From Planctomycetaceae bacterium (GTDB lineage: Bacteria; Planctomycetota; Planctomycetia; Pirellulales; Pirellulaceae), in assembly GCA_012959465.1 (NCBI GenBank), contig DUDC01000072.1, positions 1 to 34,198 of the forward strand: a DNA stretch of 34,198 bases. Direction: 5' to 3'. Each line of letters opens with the position of its first letter. The first letter of the stretch is position 1. The notes below the pieces were generated by a model. It saw only the letters and a list, made by a program, of their open reading frames with translations, was not told where the DNA came from and did not search any database. Positions 16,883 through 25,139 of the stretch are shown here, one piece after another. The translations under genes were made by a program, and so were the position numbers.

Positions 16883-18142
16883 CTAAAAACGCGTGGGGGA
16901 AAATGCGGTGGCGTCGATGTGTGTCGAGTGGTCTTGAATCATCTCGGCGATCAGCTTGCCAGTTGCCGAGGCAAGACTGAGTCCAAGCATGTTGTGGCCC
17001 GTTGCCAAGTAGGCGTTTTCCAACTTGGGGACTCGACCGATGATTGGCAGACTGTCCCAAGTCATCGGCCGCCACCCGTACCAGGTTTGCTGATGCCCTT
17101 CGCTGAACGGCGCCACCAGGTAGGGTCGCGCCGATTCTCTTAACTGCTGGATTCGACGCTCAGGAATCGACGAATCATAACCGGAAAACTCCATCATCGA
17201 CCCCAATCGATAACCGCCATCGAATGGCGACACACCCACTTTGTGCTCTGGAAACAGCATTGGATATCGAGGGCACGGTTCTGGCCGAGGCATGGTGACT
17301 GAGTAACCCTTACCCGGCTGGATGGGAATCCGGCATTCCAGCTCCGACGACAGTAGAGCACTCCAAGCTCCAGTCGCGAAGACGTAGCGATCCGCGTTCA
17401 TCTCGCCATGTGAGGTCTCCAGATGCCGAATGCAACCAGCGGACTTTGCAATTCCTTGCAATGAACATTGTTCGATGAACGTCACGCCAGCGTCTCTAAG
17501 GCGATCAGACCATTGCGTGTTCAGCAAATCGGGACGCACCGAAACGTCGCCTTCGTAGTGGAACGCGCCAGCTAGATCCGGTTTCAATGCGGGATCGAAC
17601 GACGGCAGTTCGTGACCTTCGATGCGTCGCGCAGTAACCCCAAAGTTGTCGGTCAGCAGGCGGTCAGTCGCGGCAAACTCTCGCATCCCGTGGTCCGTAC
17701 GGAGCACATAAAGCAGGCCGTTTTCCTTCCACTCGCAATTCAGAGATTCTTCGACGATCAGCCGACGGTACTCGGCAATCGAAGAATCGAGGATCGACTT
17801 GAGGTGATGACCAGCGGAGAGCATCTGGCGACGGTTGCAGCGGCGGGCAAACTGCCACATCCAATTTAGCAACGCCGGGCTGAAGCGTGGTTTGATGCGA
17901 AACGGTGCGTTGGGATTGAACAACGACTTGACCGCCAAGCGAAACGCTCCCGGCTCGGTCAGTGGTAGTACGTGGCTTGGGCAAATATAGCCACAGTTTG
18001 CATGAGAACAGGCAGCTGCCACCGACCCTCGATCGATGACCGTCACTTTAAGCCCTGCTTTGGACAAATAATGAGCGCAACCGATTCCGATGATCCCTGA
18101 ACCGACGATCAAAACGCGATCACCTGCTGATGCTGCCTTCAT
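16883..18142 (-). CDS. FAD-dependent D-amino-acid oxidase/dehydrogenase (DadA-like), probable D-hydroxyproline dehydrogenase
   Basis: A 419-residue DAO-fold flavoprotein. The Rossmann motif VLIVGSGIIGIGCAHYLSKAG with VTVIDRG (about residues 10-38) binds FAD. SHANCGYICPS follows as in DadA-type enzymes, and the C-terminal GWRPMTWDSLPIIGRVP ... TGHNMLGLS is the conserved end. The frame opens further upstream, but ATG at 18142 overlaps the epimerase stop as ATGA, and the Rossmann motif then starts about ten residues in; this start is preferred. In known hydroxyproline catabolism the epimerase makes cis-4-hydroxy-D-proline, which a DadA-like flavoenzyme oxidises to pyrroline-4-hydroxy-2-carboxylate. 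The overlap supports that role here; substrate is inferred, not shown. Confidence 0.87.
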   Translation of the reverse strand: MKAASAGDRVLIVGSGIIGIGCAHYLSKAGLKVTVIDRGSVAAACSHANCGYICPSHVLPLTEPGAFRLAVKSLFNPNAPFRIKPRFSPALLNWMWQFARRCNRRQMLSAGHHLKSILDSSIAEYRRLIVEESLNCEWKENGLLYVLRTDHGMREFAATDRLLTDNFGVTARRIEGHELPSFDPALKPDLAGAFHYEGDVSVRPDLLNTQWSDRLRDAGVTFIEQCSLQGIAKSAGCIRHLETSHGEMNADRYVFATGAWSALLSSELECRIPIQPGKGYSVTMPRPEPCPRYPMLFPEHKVGVSPFDGGYRLGSMMEFSGYDSSIPERRIQQLRESARPYLVAPFSEGHQQTWYGWRPMTWDSLPIIGRVPKLENAYLATGHNMLGLSLASATGKLIAEMIQDHSTHIDATAFSPTRF

Positions 18143-19077
18143 GTAATTCCGTTGATGTAGGGATCGTCTGGTTGCATCACGAAAGATGCTTCGCTGCAAA
18201 TAAAGGCGCGACCATTCAAACACGGGATGATCCGTCCCGAGTCGTCGATGCGAAACGTGGCCGTGAACCGACTGCCAATAATACTCTCTTGAATCCAAAC
18301 GTCGCCGGGCTGAAGTTTGTTATCATTAAACACCTCCGCCAGACAGGCCAGTTTGGCGCTGGTGCTGGTGCCGCAGGGAGAACGATCGTATGCGCCTCCA
18401 GGGCAATAAACAAAGTTACGGCTGTTGGCGTCCTCCGATTCCGCCGGGCCGAAGAACGCGATATGGTCCACCATCGCACCGTCCGTCCCGGTGACCTCAT
18501 CACGCTCGAGTTGATCTCGAATCACCTCCGCCGCATCCGACAGTTGCCGAACATTGGCTCGTATCAACGGGACCGGGGCACCATCAACAAGGAAGAACCA
18601 ATTGCCACCCCAGGCAACGTCCCCGCTGATCGTTCCCAGACTCGGTACATCAACACTTACATTCGTGCGGTACCGGAAGCTGGGAACGTTCTCGATGGCA
18701 ACTTGATTTGGGCCGAGAACATCAATTTGAACGATGCCGACGGGCGTTTCCAGCTGGTGTATTCCGATGCCGATTCGGCCGAGGTAATTCAGCGTAACAG
18801 CGACCCCAATGGCCCCGTGAACACACATTCCCAAGTAGCCGACGTTGTTGAAGAAGATGACACCAGCGGCGGAGGATGAGTCCTCCGGTTCGCATAGCAA
18901 AGCGCCAACGATGGCGTCCGATCCACGCGGTTCATTGACCGCCAGGCGTCGAAAGGCGTCCTCGGTTTGGCGGAATTTCGTCGCTCGTTCTCGGATGGGA
19001 CCATGACCCAGGTCCGGGCCACCATCAATAACGACTCTCGTCGGTTCTCCCTCTGTGTGTGAGTCGATGACTCGCAT
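18139..19077 (-). CDS. Proline racemase superfamily, probable 4-hydroxyproline 2-epimerase
   Basis: A 312-residue cytoplasmic protein starting MRVIDSHTEGEPTRVV, the family's usual N terminus. Both catalytic cysteines are present: C85 in GYLGMCVHG and C235 in DRSPCGTSTSA. That pattern belongs to epimerases/racemases; the dehydratase branch (trans-3-hydroxyproline dehydratase) has Thr at the second position. The first loop reads MCVHG where MCGHG is the norm, so Gly is replaced by Val next to the catalytic Cys. The start has AGGAG seven bases before ATG. The stop overlaps the flavoprotein ATG (ATGA). With the flavoprotein this makes the first two steps of trans-4-hydroxyproline degradation; the deaminase and semialdehyde dehydrogenase of that route are not in the window. 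Proline racemase is an alternative. Confidence 0.87.
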   Translation of the reverse strand: MRVIDSHTEGEPTRVVIDGGPDLGHGPIRERATKFRQTEDAFRRLAVNEPRGSDAIVGALLCEPEDSSSAAGVIFFNNVGYLGMCVHGAIGVAVTLNYLGRIGIGIHQLETPVGIVQIDVLGPNQVAIENVPSFRYRTNVSVDVPSLGTISGDVAWGGNWFFLVDGAPVPLIRANVRQLSDAAEVIRDQLERDEVTGTDGAMVDHIAFFGPAESEDANSRNFVYCPGGAYDRSPCGTSTSAKLACLAEVFNDNKLQPGDVWIQESIIGSRFTATFRIDDSGRIIPCLNGRAFICSEASFVMQPDDPYINGIT

Positions 19078-19275
19078 ATCGCGCTCCTGATTCCCGTTCG
19101 AGCTTACCGTGGCGCCTTGGACCCGCTGAAATGATGCCCCTATTCCAGGTTACCTTCAAGTACAGAGCCGGCAATTAGCCCTACCATTTCCCAGGTGTTT
19201 CGTTGACGATCGGGACGAAAAACGTGGATACTGCCAGTGGCAAGGGATCGGTACACAGCAACAAGGGTTTTCGAC

Positions 19276-20373
19276 ATGATAACTAGTCGGGCGAAATGCC
19301 AAACACTGGCGACGTTATTTGCGGTTTCATTTCTATCGACCGTGGTATTCGCCGGCCCCGTCATCTCGTACGACCCACAGACGAGTGCCGTCCGTCTTGT
19401 CGAGAAAAACGAAGTTGGTAGCAAGGTTACCAGTCAGTTTCGCGTAAAGGCCAAGGGCACTCAAGAAGTCTCGCAGGCCTACGGTTCGGTTGCTGGAGTA
19501 CTGTTTCAGGCGACTGCACAACCGAGTCGTCCGATCAAGAACGGCTCCATTGAGCTGGCCTACCGATTAGACGGCAATCACGACGCCATTCTCGTCGCCA
19601 CGATTGGGCAGAACGAAGTGACCTCTGAAGTCCCGGCTTGGGTATGGGCTGTGGCGGCCCGGTTTGCCAACCACGACTGTACTGGCGCAGTGACGCTACT
19701 CGACCGTCCGCAGTCAGTTTCCGAGAAGATTTTTGAACGGCGTTGGCGGGTTGAAAATGGCACGCGTGGCCGATTGCTCTGGGTCAGGTACCATCCAGCC
19801 GTTGACGACACTTTGATTGGGTTCTTTCTCTTGACGGCGGATGCCATGTTGGCTGATCCCGAAAAGCTACGAACGATGACAGATGGCTTGGTCGACTTTG
19901 ACAAGTACTCCGGCTATTCCATGATGACACGAGATGGGAAGAGGAAAAGTCAGGCGGCGTATGCTCTGAATGCAATTATCAAGCTCAAATCGAGACCCGG
20001 CGACTATGCCATGCTCAACGACTTGGATTCAGGATTTCGGTTTGAAGCCGTCAATGGAAAACTGAACGTCTCCGGAGTTCCCAGCTATCACTTCGCTCGA
20101 GAGGTCCAAGGCGGCATTTTTCGAGCTGCCCATCAGCTGAACGTGGCGTCCGCCGAAAATCGTCATCTGTTCCACGACATCAACCCGTTGGTAAACAAGA
20201 CCGTGGCGGACTTCTCACGACTGGTTGCCTTCTTCAACTACGTTGCCGAAACCGACCCGGAGGAACTTGACGCGTTTGTGCAGAGTTTAGGACCGGTATT
20301 TGACCGCATTCCGACTCTGGAGACGCCGATTGCCGTGCCGCTAGCCAATCCACCCAGGCGGGGCGGCCAGTAG
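19276..20373 (+). CDS. Exported protein of unknown function
   Basis: 365 residues from ATG 19276, which opens a signal peptide (CQTLATLFAVSFLSTVVFAG) and has AAGGG about nine bases upstream. The frame also opens at GTG 19237, but that would put 13 charged residues before the signal. No family was recognised. After the signal the first 160 residues look beta-rich; the second half (from about residue 190) looks helical, with no Cys pair, heme motif or membrane segment. The C terminus ends in a Pro/Arg/Gly-rich tail. It is divergent from the epimerase gene and about 125 bp upstream of the DUF4139-like trio, with a hairpin between, so it is probably a separate transcription unit. Confidence 0.7.
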   Translation: MITSRAKCQTLATLFAVSFLSTVVFAGPVISYDPQTSAVRLVEKNEVGSKVTSQFRVKAKGTQEVSQAYGSVAGVLFQATAQPSRPIKNGSIELAYRLDGNHDAILVATIGQNEVTSEVPAWVWAVAARFANHDCTGAVTLLDRPQSVSEKIFERRWRVENGTRGRLLWVRYHPAVDDTLIGFFLLTADAMLADPEKLRTMTDGLVDFDKYSGYSMMTRDGKRKSQAAYALNAIIKLKSRPGDYAMLNDLDSGFRFEAVNGKLNVSGVPSYHFAREVQGGIFRAAHQLNVASAENRHLFHDINPLVNKTVADFSRLVAFFNYVAETDPEELDAFVQSLGPVFDRIPTLETPIAVPLANPPRRGGQ

Positions 20374-20377
20374 CTTC

Positions 20378-20398
20378 GCGGCTCAATTGTTGAGTCGC
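20378..20398 (+). terminator. Probable intrinsic terminator
   Basis: GCGGCTCAA and TTGAGTCGC pair over nine positions with one mismatch around a TTG loop, directly after the stop codon at 20373. The stem is followed by AAATTAAAA rather than a T-run, so strength is uncertain. Confidence 0.45.
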
Positions 20399-20499
20399 AA
20401 ATTAAAATCCGTCGCACCGAGCAAACGAATCTCGGCCTGAATCGTCTTATTATCGTATGGACTGGATTCTAGGCAAAGTAAACGAGATGAGGCAATGCT

Positions 20500-21732
20500 A
20501 TGAGACGGTTTCTTTGTGTACTTACACTGGTCGCAATGCTGTCAGCGCCGGCTGACGCGAGAATCAAGCTTGCAACGCTTCCGGTCCGCGAACGTGTCGA
20601 GCTGCAGCTGGACAACGGCGCCTACACTCTCGTCGAGGAAGAACGGATCGTTCCGCTGCTGAAGTCGACGGCCAAGACCGGCAACAACATGATCGATTTC
20701 AGTTGGTCGAATACATCGATCGACAAGGACTCCATCCAGTTTCGTCCGCTCTCTTTTCGAGCAGGCAAGGACTGGCAGCCGATCGGCAAGGCCAACGGTG
20801 AAGTTGAAATCAACGTGATCAACGTCGCTTATCCGCCGGGTGAAAACAGTCTGGTCTGGGAGGTTTTCGCCGCCAAGGCCGGTGTGGTCAAGGTCCGCGT
20901 CAGCTATCTAATCCACAACTTGACAAGGACGTTTAACTACCGCGCACTGGCCAACAAAGACGAAACTCTATTGACGCTGCGGTCGTTCATCAAACTGCGA
21001 AATTACTCGGGCGAAGAATTCGGTAAGGCCGGTGTCTGGGCCGGATTCGGACCGAAGTTTCTCAAAGAGGTTGGCCAGCAGGAAGAGATTCAGATGTTGG
21101 TGAAGCGATTTCCCGAAGTGCCGATCGTCAAGACGTTTAAATTCGATTGGTACAGCAATGGACAGCTGAATCCTGACAAGCCGTTTGCCTCGGAAATTTT
21201 GATGCATTATGAACTGACAAACGACGAAAAAAACAACCTTGGCGCGTTCCCTTTGCAGCCAGGCAAGGTGCGCATCTTCATCGAAGATGGTCGCGGCGGA
21301 CAAGCATTCTTGGGCGAAGATGTTTCTCGACTCACGCCGCTTGACGACAAGATGGAGTTGTATCTCGGCCAGTCGCGAGACATTGTCTGTAGCCGCATTA
21401 TCGAAGAGAACCAGCGGCACGCCGTTCGTGGCAATCTGCATCACCAGGAAATGATCATCAAGTACGAGATCGAGAACTTTCGCGACAAGCCGGCGACGTT
21501 GGACATCATCGAACAACTCAACCGAGATGCTGTCGAGTACGCCGGCAACCCACACGGTGATGCCGAATGGGAAATGGGCGAGCAGACATCAAGAGAACTC
21601 AAGTTCTCCTACGAATTGGGTAACGCCACGCCTGTGCTCCACATCAAACTTGCACCTCGCCCTAAAGACCCCGACGAAGAGGTCGAGAAGATCGTAGTGC
21701 GGTTCCACTTTACGCTGAAGAACGTCTGGTAG
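20500..21732 (+). CDS. DUF4139-like exported protein, first and most divergent of three tandem paralogues
   Basis: A 410-residue protein with a signal peptide (MRRFLCVLTLVAMLSAPADA). It shares with the next two genes the order TLPxRxxVxLxxxN, FSWxxTxID..S(I/V)xFRPL, a middle block with NxSGEE, PLQPG-K-(V/I)R-(I/L)F, and a final alternation of beta strands. This is the layout of DUF4139-type proteins (a two-domain beta protein related to the mucoidy-inhibitor A family), recognised by pattern rather than by search. Identity to the other two is low, perhaps a quarter by eye. GAGG lies seven bases before ATG. It is 16 bp from the next gene, so the three form one operon. Function unknown; secretion and repetition suggest an envelope role. 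Confidence 0.7.
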   Translation: MRRFLCVLTLVAMLSAPADARIKLATLPVRERVELQLDNGAYTLVEEERIVPLLKSTAKTGNNMIDFSWSNTSIDKDSIQFRPLSFRAGKDWQPIGKANGEVEINVINVAYPPGENSLVWEVFAAKAGVVKVRVSYLIHNLTRTFNYRALANKDETLLTLRSFIKLRNYSGEEFGKAGVWAGFGPKFLKEVGQQEEIQMLVKRFPEVPIVKTFKFDWYSNGQLNPDKPFASEILMHYELTNDEKNNLGAFPLQPGKVRIFIEDGRGGQAFLGEDVSRLTPLDDKMELYLGQSRDIVCSRIIEENQRHAVRGNLHHQEMIIKYEIENFRDKPATLDIIEQLNRDAVEYAGNPHGDAEWEMGEQTSRELKFSYELGNATPVLHIKLAPRPKDPDEEVEKIVVRFHFTLKNVW

Positions 21733-21748
21733 GACAGGAGCCCCGACG

Positions 21749-23086
21749 ATGAAAGACCGACTTTTGTGTGCCGTTGTGTTGATCTGTTGTTCCCGCGAGG
21801 CGTGGTCTCAAAATGTTGATCTCGTCACGTTGCCAAAACGCGACACGGTCCAACTGACCATTTACAACAGTGAGGACATTACGCTTGCCAAGGAAACGCG
21901 ATCGATCACCCTCAAAAAGGGAATGAACCGACTACAGTTTTCATGGGCCGGGACATTGATTGATCCGACGAGCGTCGAGTTTCGGCCACTGGACCACGCG
22001 GACCAGATCGAGGTTGCGGACACCGTATTCCTCGGCCAGAAGCCGCAGCATCTGATCTGGAATATCCAATCCGATTTTGAAGGCCAAACGCTGGTTGAGG
22101 TCAGCTATTTCACCAGCGGATTGACGTGGCAGATGGACTATGTCGCGGTCAGTAATCGGCATGAGACGGACATGGATTTTCGTGGCCACGTTCGTGTCTT
22201 TAACAACTCGGGCGAAGAGTACGAGAATGCAGAAATTCGGTTGATCGTCGGAAAGATCAATCTCGTCGAGAAGATCGCCGATCTGGCGCGGCGCAACGGT
22301 CAGCAACCGCCGCAGCTGTCGTCACCACAGTACGGGGCGCTCAAGCGTCACGCCACTCTTGAATTAATGTCCCGCGCCGAGGCGGCCGCCAGTGCTCCAG
22401 CGAAAAATGCCAAACAGGTCGTCAAAGAGGGTGTAAGCGAGTATTTCATGTTTAGCGTTGAAGGCACGGAGACAATTCCAAACGGATGGTCCAAGCGAAT
22501 GCCCGCCGTCTACGCAGACGAAGTGCGGTTTGACATTGTCTACCGTATGCGGGCGTATCAGTACGGCCCCCGTCCGGTGCGGTTCTTCCTCTGGAACAAC
22601 GACGATGAACACATGTTGGGTGAAAGCCCACTGCCAGACGGCACGATCCGTCTGTTTCGCGACAATGGTCGCGATGGACTTAGCTACCTTGGCCAGCAAG
22701 CGTTGTTGTATGTACCGATCAAGGCCGAGATCGAAGTCAACTTGGGACCAGACGACCTGGTCGTCTACCAGCAGAGGAAAGCGAAGACCACGCGATCCAA
22801 TTTTCAGTTCAATAACAACAACGTTATCGGTTGGGACGAACAGCAAGGCTGGATTCACACCATGCGCAATTATCGCAATAAGCCGATCAAGTTCGAGCTG
22901 CGTTTGCAATGGGCTGGTGATGTCGACATCACACCTGAATCCGAGACGACAGCGTTTGATTTTCGCACGATTGAGAGCAAGCCTAACGTGCCGTCGCGTG
23001 AGCAGATCGCATACGAGTTCTCATCCACCGTCCATCACGGCACCAATGCAAAACAGAACCGCGTCAAATTGACGCCAGCACAATAG
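21749..23086 (+). CDS. DUF4139-like exported protein, second paralogue
   Basis: A 445-residue protein beginning with a signal peptide (LLCAVVLICCSREAWS), then a mature start VDLVTLPKRDTVQLTIYNSE. The pieces VEVSYFTSGLTWQMDYVAV, RVFNNSGEEYENAEIRLIVG and LGESPLPDGTIRLFRDNG fit the DUF4139 layout: two beta domains, with the N-SG-E-x-W/Y-E-N-A segment joining them. Compared with the next gene, the first 160 mature residues are about 85-90 percent identical by eye, while the linker at about 205-235 (Ala/Lys-rich) and the C terminus differ. It starts 16 bp after the previous stop with AGGAG eight bases before ATG, and ends eight bases before the third copy. Confidence 0.75.
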   Translation: MKDRLLCAVVLICCSREAWSQNVDLVTLPKRDTVQLTIYNSEDITLAKETRSITLKKGMNRLQFSWAGTLIDPTSVEFRPLDHADQIEVADTVFLGQKPQHLIWNIQSDFEGQTLVEVSYFTSGLTWQMDYVAVSNRHETDMDFRGHVRVFNNSGEEYENAEIRLIVGKINLVEKIADLARRNGQQPPQLSSPQYGALKRHATLELMSRAEAAASAPAKNAKQVVKEGVSEYFMFSVEGTETIPNGWSKRMPAVYADEVRFDIVYRMRAYQYGPRPVRFFLWNNDDEHMLGESPLPDGTIRLFRDNGRDGLSYLGQQALLYVPIKAEIEVNLGPDDLVVYQQRKAKTTRSNFQFNNNNVIGWDEQQGWIHTMRNYRNKPIKFELRLQWAGDVDITPESETTAFDFRTIESKPNVPSREQIAYEFSSTVHHGTNAKQNRVKLTPAQ

Positions 23087-23094
23087 AGGGACAG

Positions 23095-24459
23095 ATGGTT
23101 CGCTTCACCGTAAGTTCTATTCTTGTCGTTGGCCTGCTGTTTATTGCAGATAGCAATGCCGCCGCCAAAAACATCGACCTTGTCACGCTGCCAAACCGCG
23201 ATACCGTTCAGCTGACCATCTACAACAGTGAAGACATCACTTTGGCAAAGGAGATCCGCTCGGTCACGCTGAAGAGAGGTAATAACCGTCTGCAGTTCTC
23301 GTGGGCCGGAACACTGATCGATCCGACCAGCGTGGAGTTTCGACCGTTGGAACATGCTGACCAGATCGACGTGGCCGACACGGTCTTTCCGGGACAAAAA
23401 CCGCAGCACTTGATTTGGAACATCGAATCCAAATACGAAGGTCAGGCTCTTGTGGAGGTCAGCTATTTTACCAGTGGCTTGACTTGGCAAATGGACTATG
23501 TGGCGACGAGTGATGTGAACGAAACGCAAATGAAGTTTCGCGGCCACGTTCGTGTTTTCAATAATTCGGGGGAAGAATACGAGAATGCCGAAATAAGACT
23601 GATCGTCGGCAAGATTAATCTCGTCGAGAAAATCACTGATCTGGCGAGGCGCCAAGGCATTGACATGCCAGCAACCGAGACTGCCAAATACAAAGGGATG
23701 AAGGAACTAGAAGCCAAGAAGGCATTTGAAAAGGCAGCCTTTGCGGCCTTTGGATCCGGCAAGGGTGGGGCTACGGACGCCAAAAAAGTCGTCAAGGAAG
23801 GTCTCAGCGAATACTTCATGTTCAGTGTCGAAGGCAGCGAGACGATCGCCATTGGCTGGTCAAAGCGGATGCCGGCAGTGAGCGCGGATGGCGTGGCATT
23901 TGACATCGTCTACCGGTTGCGATCGTACCAATACGGCCCGCGACCGGTCCGGTTCTTCATTTGGCGAAATGATGCCGAGCATTCACTCGGCGAGAGCCCT
24001 CTGCCCGACGGCATCGTCCGAATGTTCCGCGAGAATGGTCACGATGGATTGAGTTATCTTGGCCAACAGCTGCTTCGCTACGTGCCGATTCAATCAGACA
24101 TCGAAGTCAATCTGGGCACGGACGACCTAGTCATCGTTGAACAACGCAAAACCAAAACGCGGCGAAACAACTTTCAATTCGATCGCCGCAACTTGGTTGC
24201 CGGTTGGGACGAACATCAAGACTGGATCGGAGAGGTGCGAAACTACCACGCGAAAGCGATTGCTATCGAGGTGCGTCTTCAGCTCGCCGGTGACGTCGAG
24301 CTGACACCAACGTCGCCAACAACATCTTTTGACTTTCGCACCGTGGAAACGAAGCTTCAGACCGATCCAAGAGACAACTCAGTTTTTCCCTTCACGACCG
24401 TTATCCATCAGGGAACAAACGCCAAACAGAACCGAGTGATGTTGCGACGCTCCAACTGA
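23095..24459 (+). CDS. DUF4139-like exported protein, third paralogue
   Basis: A 454-residue protein with a signal peptide (TVSSILVVGLLFIADSNAAA) and near-identical N-terminal half to the second copy: TLPNRDTVQLTIYNSE, AGTLIDPTSVEFRPL, GLTWQMDYVA, and RVFNNSGEEYENAEIR. The linker (about 200-235) is different, rich in Lys, Ala and Glu. The C terminus keeps HQGTNAKQNRV, also present in the second copy. GAGG is a few bases before the ATG. The pattern (strongly conserved N-terminal half, drifting linker) points to a recent duplication of copy two or three. No terminator is clear in the 133 bp that follow. Confidence 0.75.
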   Translation: MVRFTVSSILVVGLLFIADSNAAAKNIDLVTLPNRDTVQLTIYNSEDITLAKEIRSVTLKRGNNRLQFSWAGTLIDPTSVEFRPLEHADQIDVADTVFPGQKPQHLIWNIESKYEGQALVEVSYFTSGLTWQMDYVATSDVNETQMKFRGHVRVFNNSGEEYENAEIRLIVGKINLVEKITDLARRQGIDMPATETAKYKGMKELEAKKAFEKAAFAAFGSGKGGATDAKKVVKEGLSEYFMFSVEGSETIAIGWSKRMPAVSADGVAFDIVYRLRSYQYGPRPVRFFIWRNDAEHSLGESPLPDGIVRMFRENGHDGLSYLGQQLLRYVPIQSDIEVNLGTDDLVIVEQRKTKTRRNNFQFDRRNLVAGWDEHQDWIGEVRNYHAKAIAIEVRLQLAGDVELTPTSPTTSFDFRTVETKLQTDPRDNSVFPFTTVIHQGTNAKQNRVMLRRSN

Positions 24460-24592
24460 CGTGTTTCAACTGTCTGGCAGATATCTTCCCTTCCCGGAGA
24501 GATTCGAGGCCTATTTCCGCGATCGTGGACCGTCGTTTGTTTTGGTAGAATAAAATTCGTTTCACTCGGCCACTCAGCGAATAGTTCTCACC

Positions 24593-24952
24593 ATGACCAA
24601 ACTTGTAACGATTGCCACTTTCGATTTTCCCCCCGAAGCTGAGGCGATGAGGCTTCTGCTCGAGGCTGAGGGATTCGAAGTATTTATCACAGACGACCAT
24701 TTAGTGGGCACGAACTGGTTTCTGGCCAACGCGGTTGGAGGCGCTAAGATCCAGGTCATCGATTCGAAAGCCGATCTAGCTAGAAAATTTGTTGAACAGA
24801 CTCGTAATAACACGCGGGAAGCCGCATTGGACAAACCCGATGTAACGTTTGACTGTGAGGAGTGCGGGGAGAGTCTGACGTTTCCCTCCACTCGCCGTGG
24901 CTACGTTGAGACCTGTCGACATTGTCAAAAGTTCGTCGATGTGCCCGAGTAA
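24593..24952 (+). CDS. DUF2007-type (putative signal transducing) domain fused to a zinc ribbon
   Basis: A 119-residue soluble protein. Residues 1-68 (FPPEAEAMRLLLEAEGFEVFITDDH ... GGAKIQVIDSKADLARKFVE) match the small beta-alpha fold of DUF2007, whose members recur as fusions to other short domains. Residues 84-119 form a Cys4 zinc ribbon, CEECG ... CRHCQKF, with two C-x-x-C knuckles 20 residues apart. No catalytic residue is evident, so a binding or regulatory role is likely. It lies 133 bp after the DUF4139-like operon and 187 bp before the thioredoxin-like gene on the same strand; neither gap is short enough to argue for cotranscription. A GCGAG/CTCGC hairpin (24965-24978) follows its stop. 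Confidence 0.8.
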   Translation: MTKLVTIATFDFPPEAEAMRLLLEAEGFEVFITDDHLVGTNWFLANAVGGAKIQVIDSKADLARKFVEQTRNNTREAALDKPDVTFDCEECGESLTFPSTRRGYVETCRHCQKFVDVPE

Positions 24953-24964
24953 CGAGCGACTGGA

Positions 24965-24978
24965 GCGAGTCATCTCGC
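24965..24978 (+). terminator. Short hairpin after the DUF2007 gene
   Basis: A perfect GCGAG-TCAT-CTCGC stem-loop begins 12 bases after the stop codon at 24952. There is no T-run, so this is a weak terminator candidate at best. Confidence 0.3.
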
Positions 24979-25007
24979 ATGGGCCTCGTGGTGTAGCCTT
25001 ACCGACA

Positions 25008-25027
25008 CTTCGTGCCTTTGTGTGAGC
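25008..25027. repeat. Half copy of the CTTCGTG/CTTTGTG intergenic repeat
   Basis: This short segment, CTTCGTGCCTTTGTGTGAGC, nearly matches the left arm of the palindromic element at 33062-33089 (CTTCGTGTCTTTGTG and TTTGTGTGAGC). The matching right arm is not seen here. It lies in the 187-bp gap upstream of the predicted selenoprotein gene. Confidence 0.45.
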
Positions 25028-25139
25028 TTGCGTTTCCTGTTTGTATCTGAAACGCCAGCGATGTAAATCGAGTTGAATGATGCTGCCTTTTCATGTAACT
25101 TGCAAAGAGACAACTGCTAGCCAAATTGGAGCCTCGTCG

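Noticed and set aside
18130..18879. 249-codon plus-strand open frame antisense to the epimerase gene
   Set aside because: No family signature, no SD, and the opposite strand encodes a clear proline-racemase-family protein with both catalytic cysteines.
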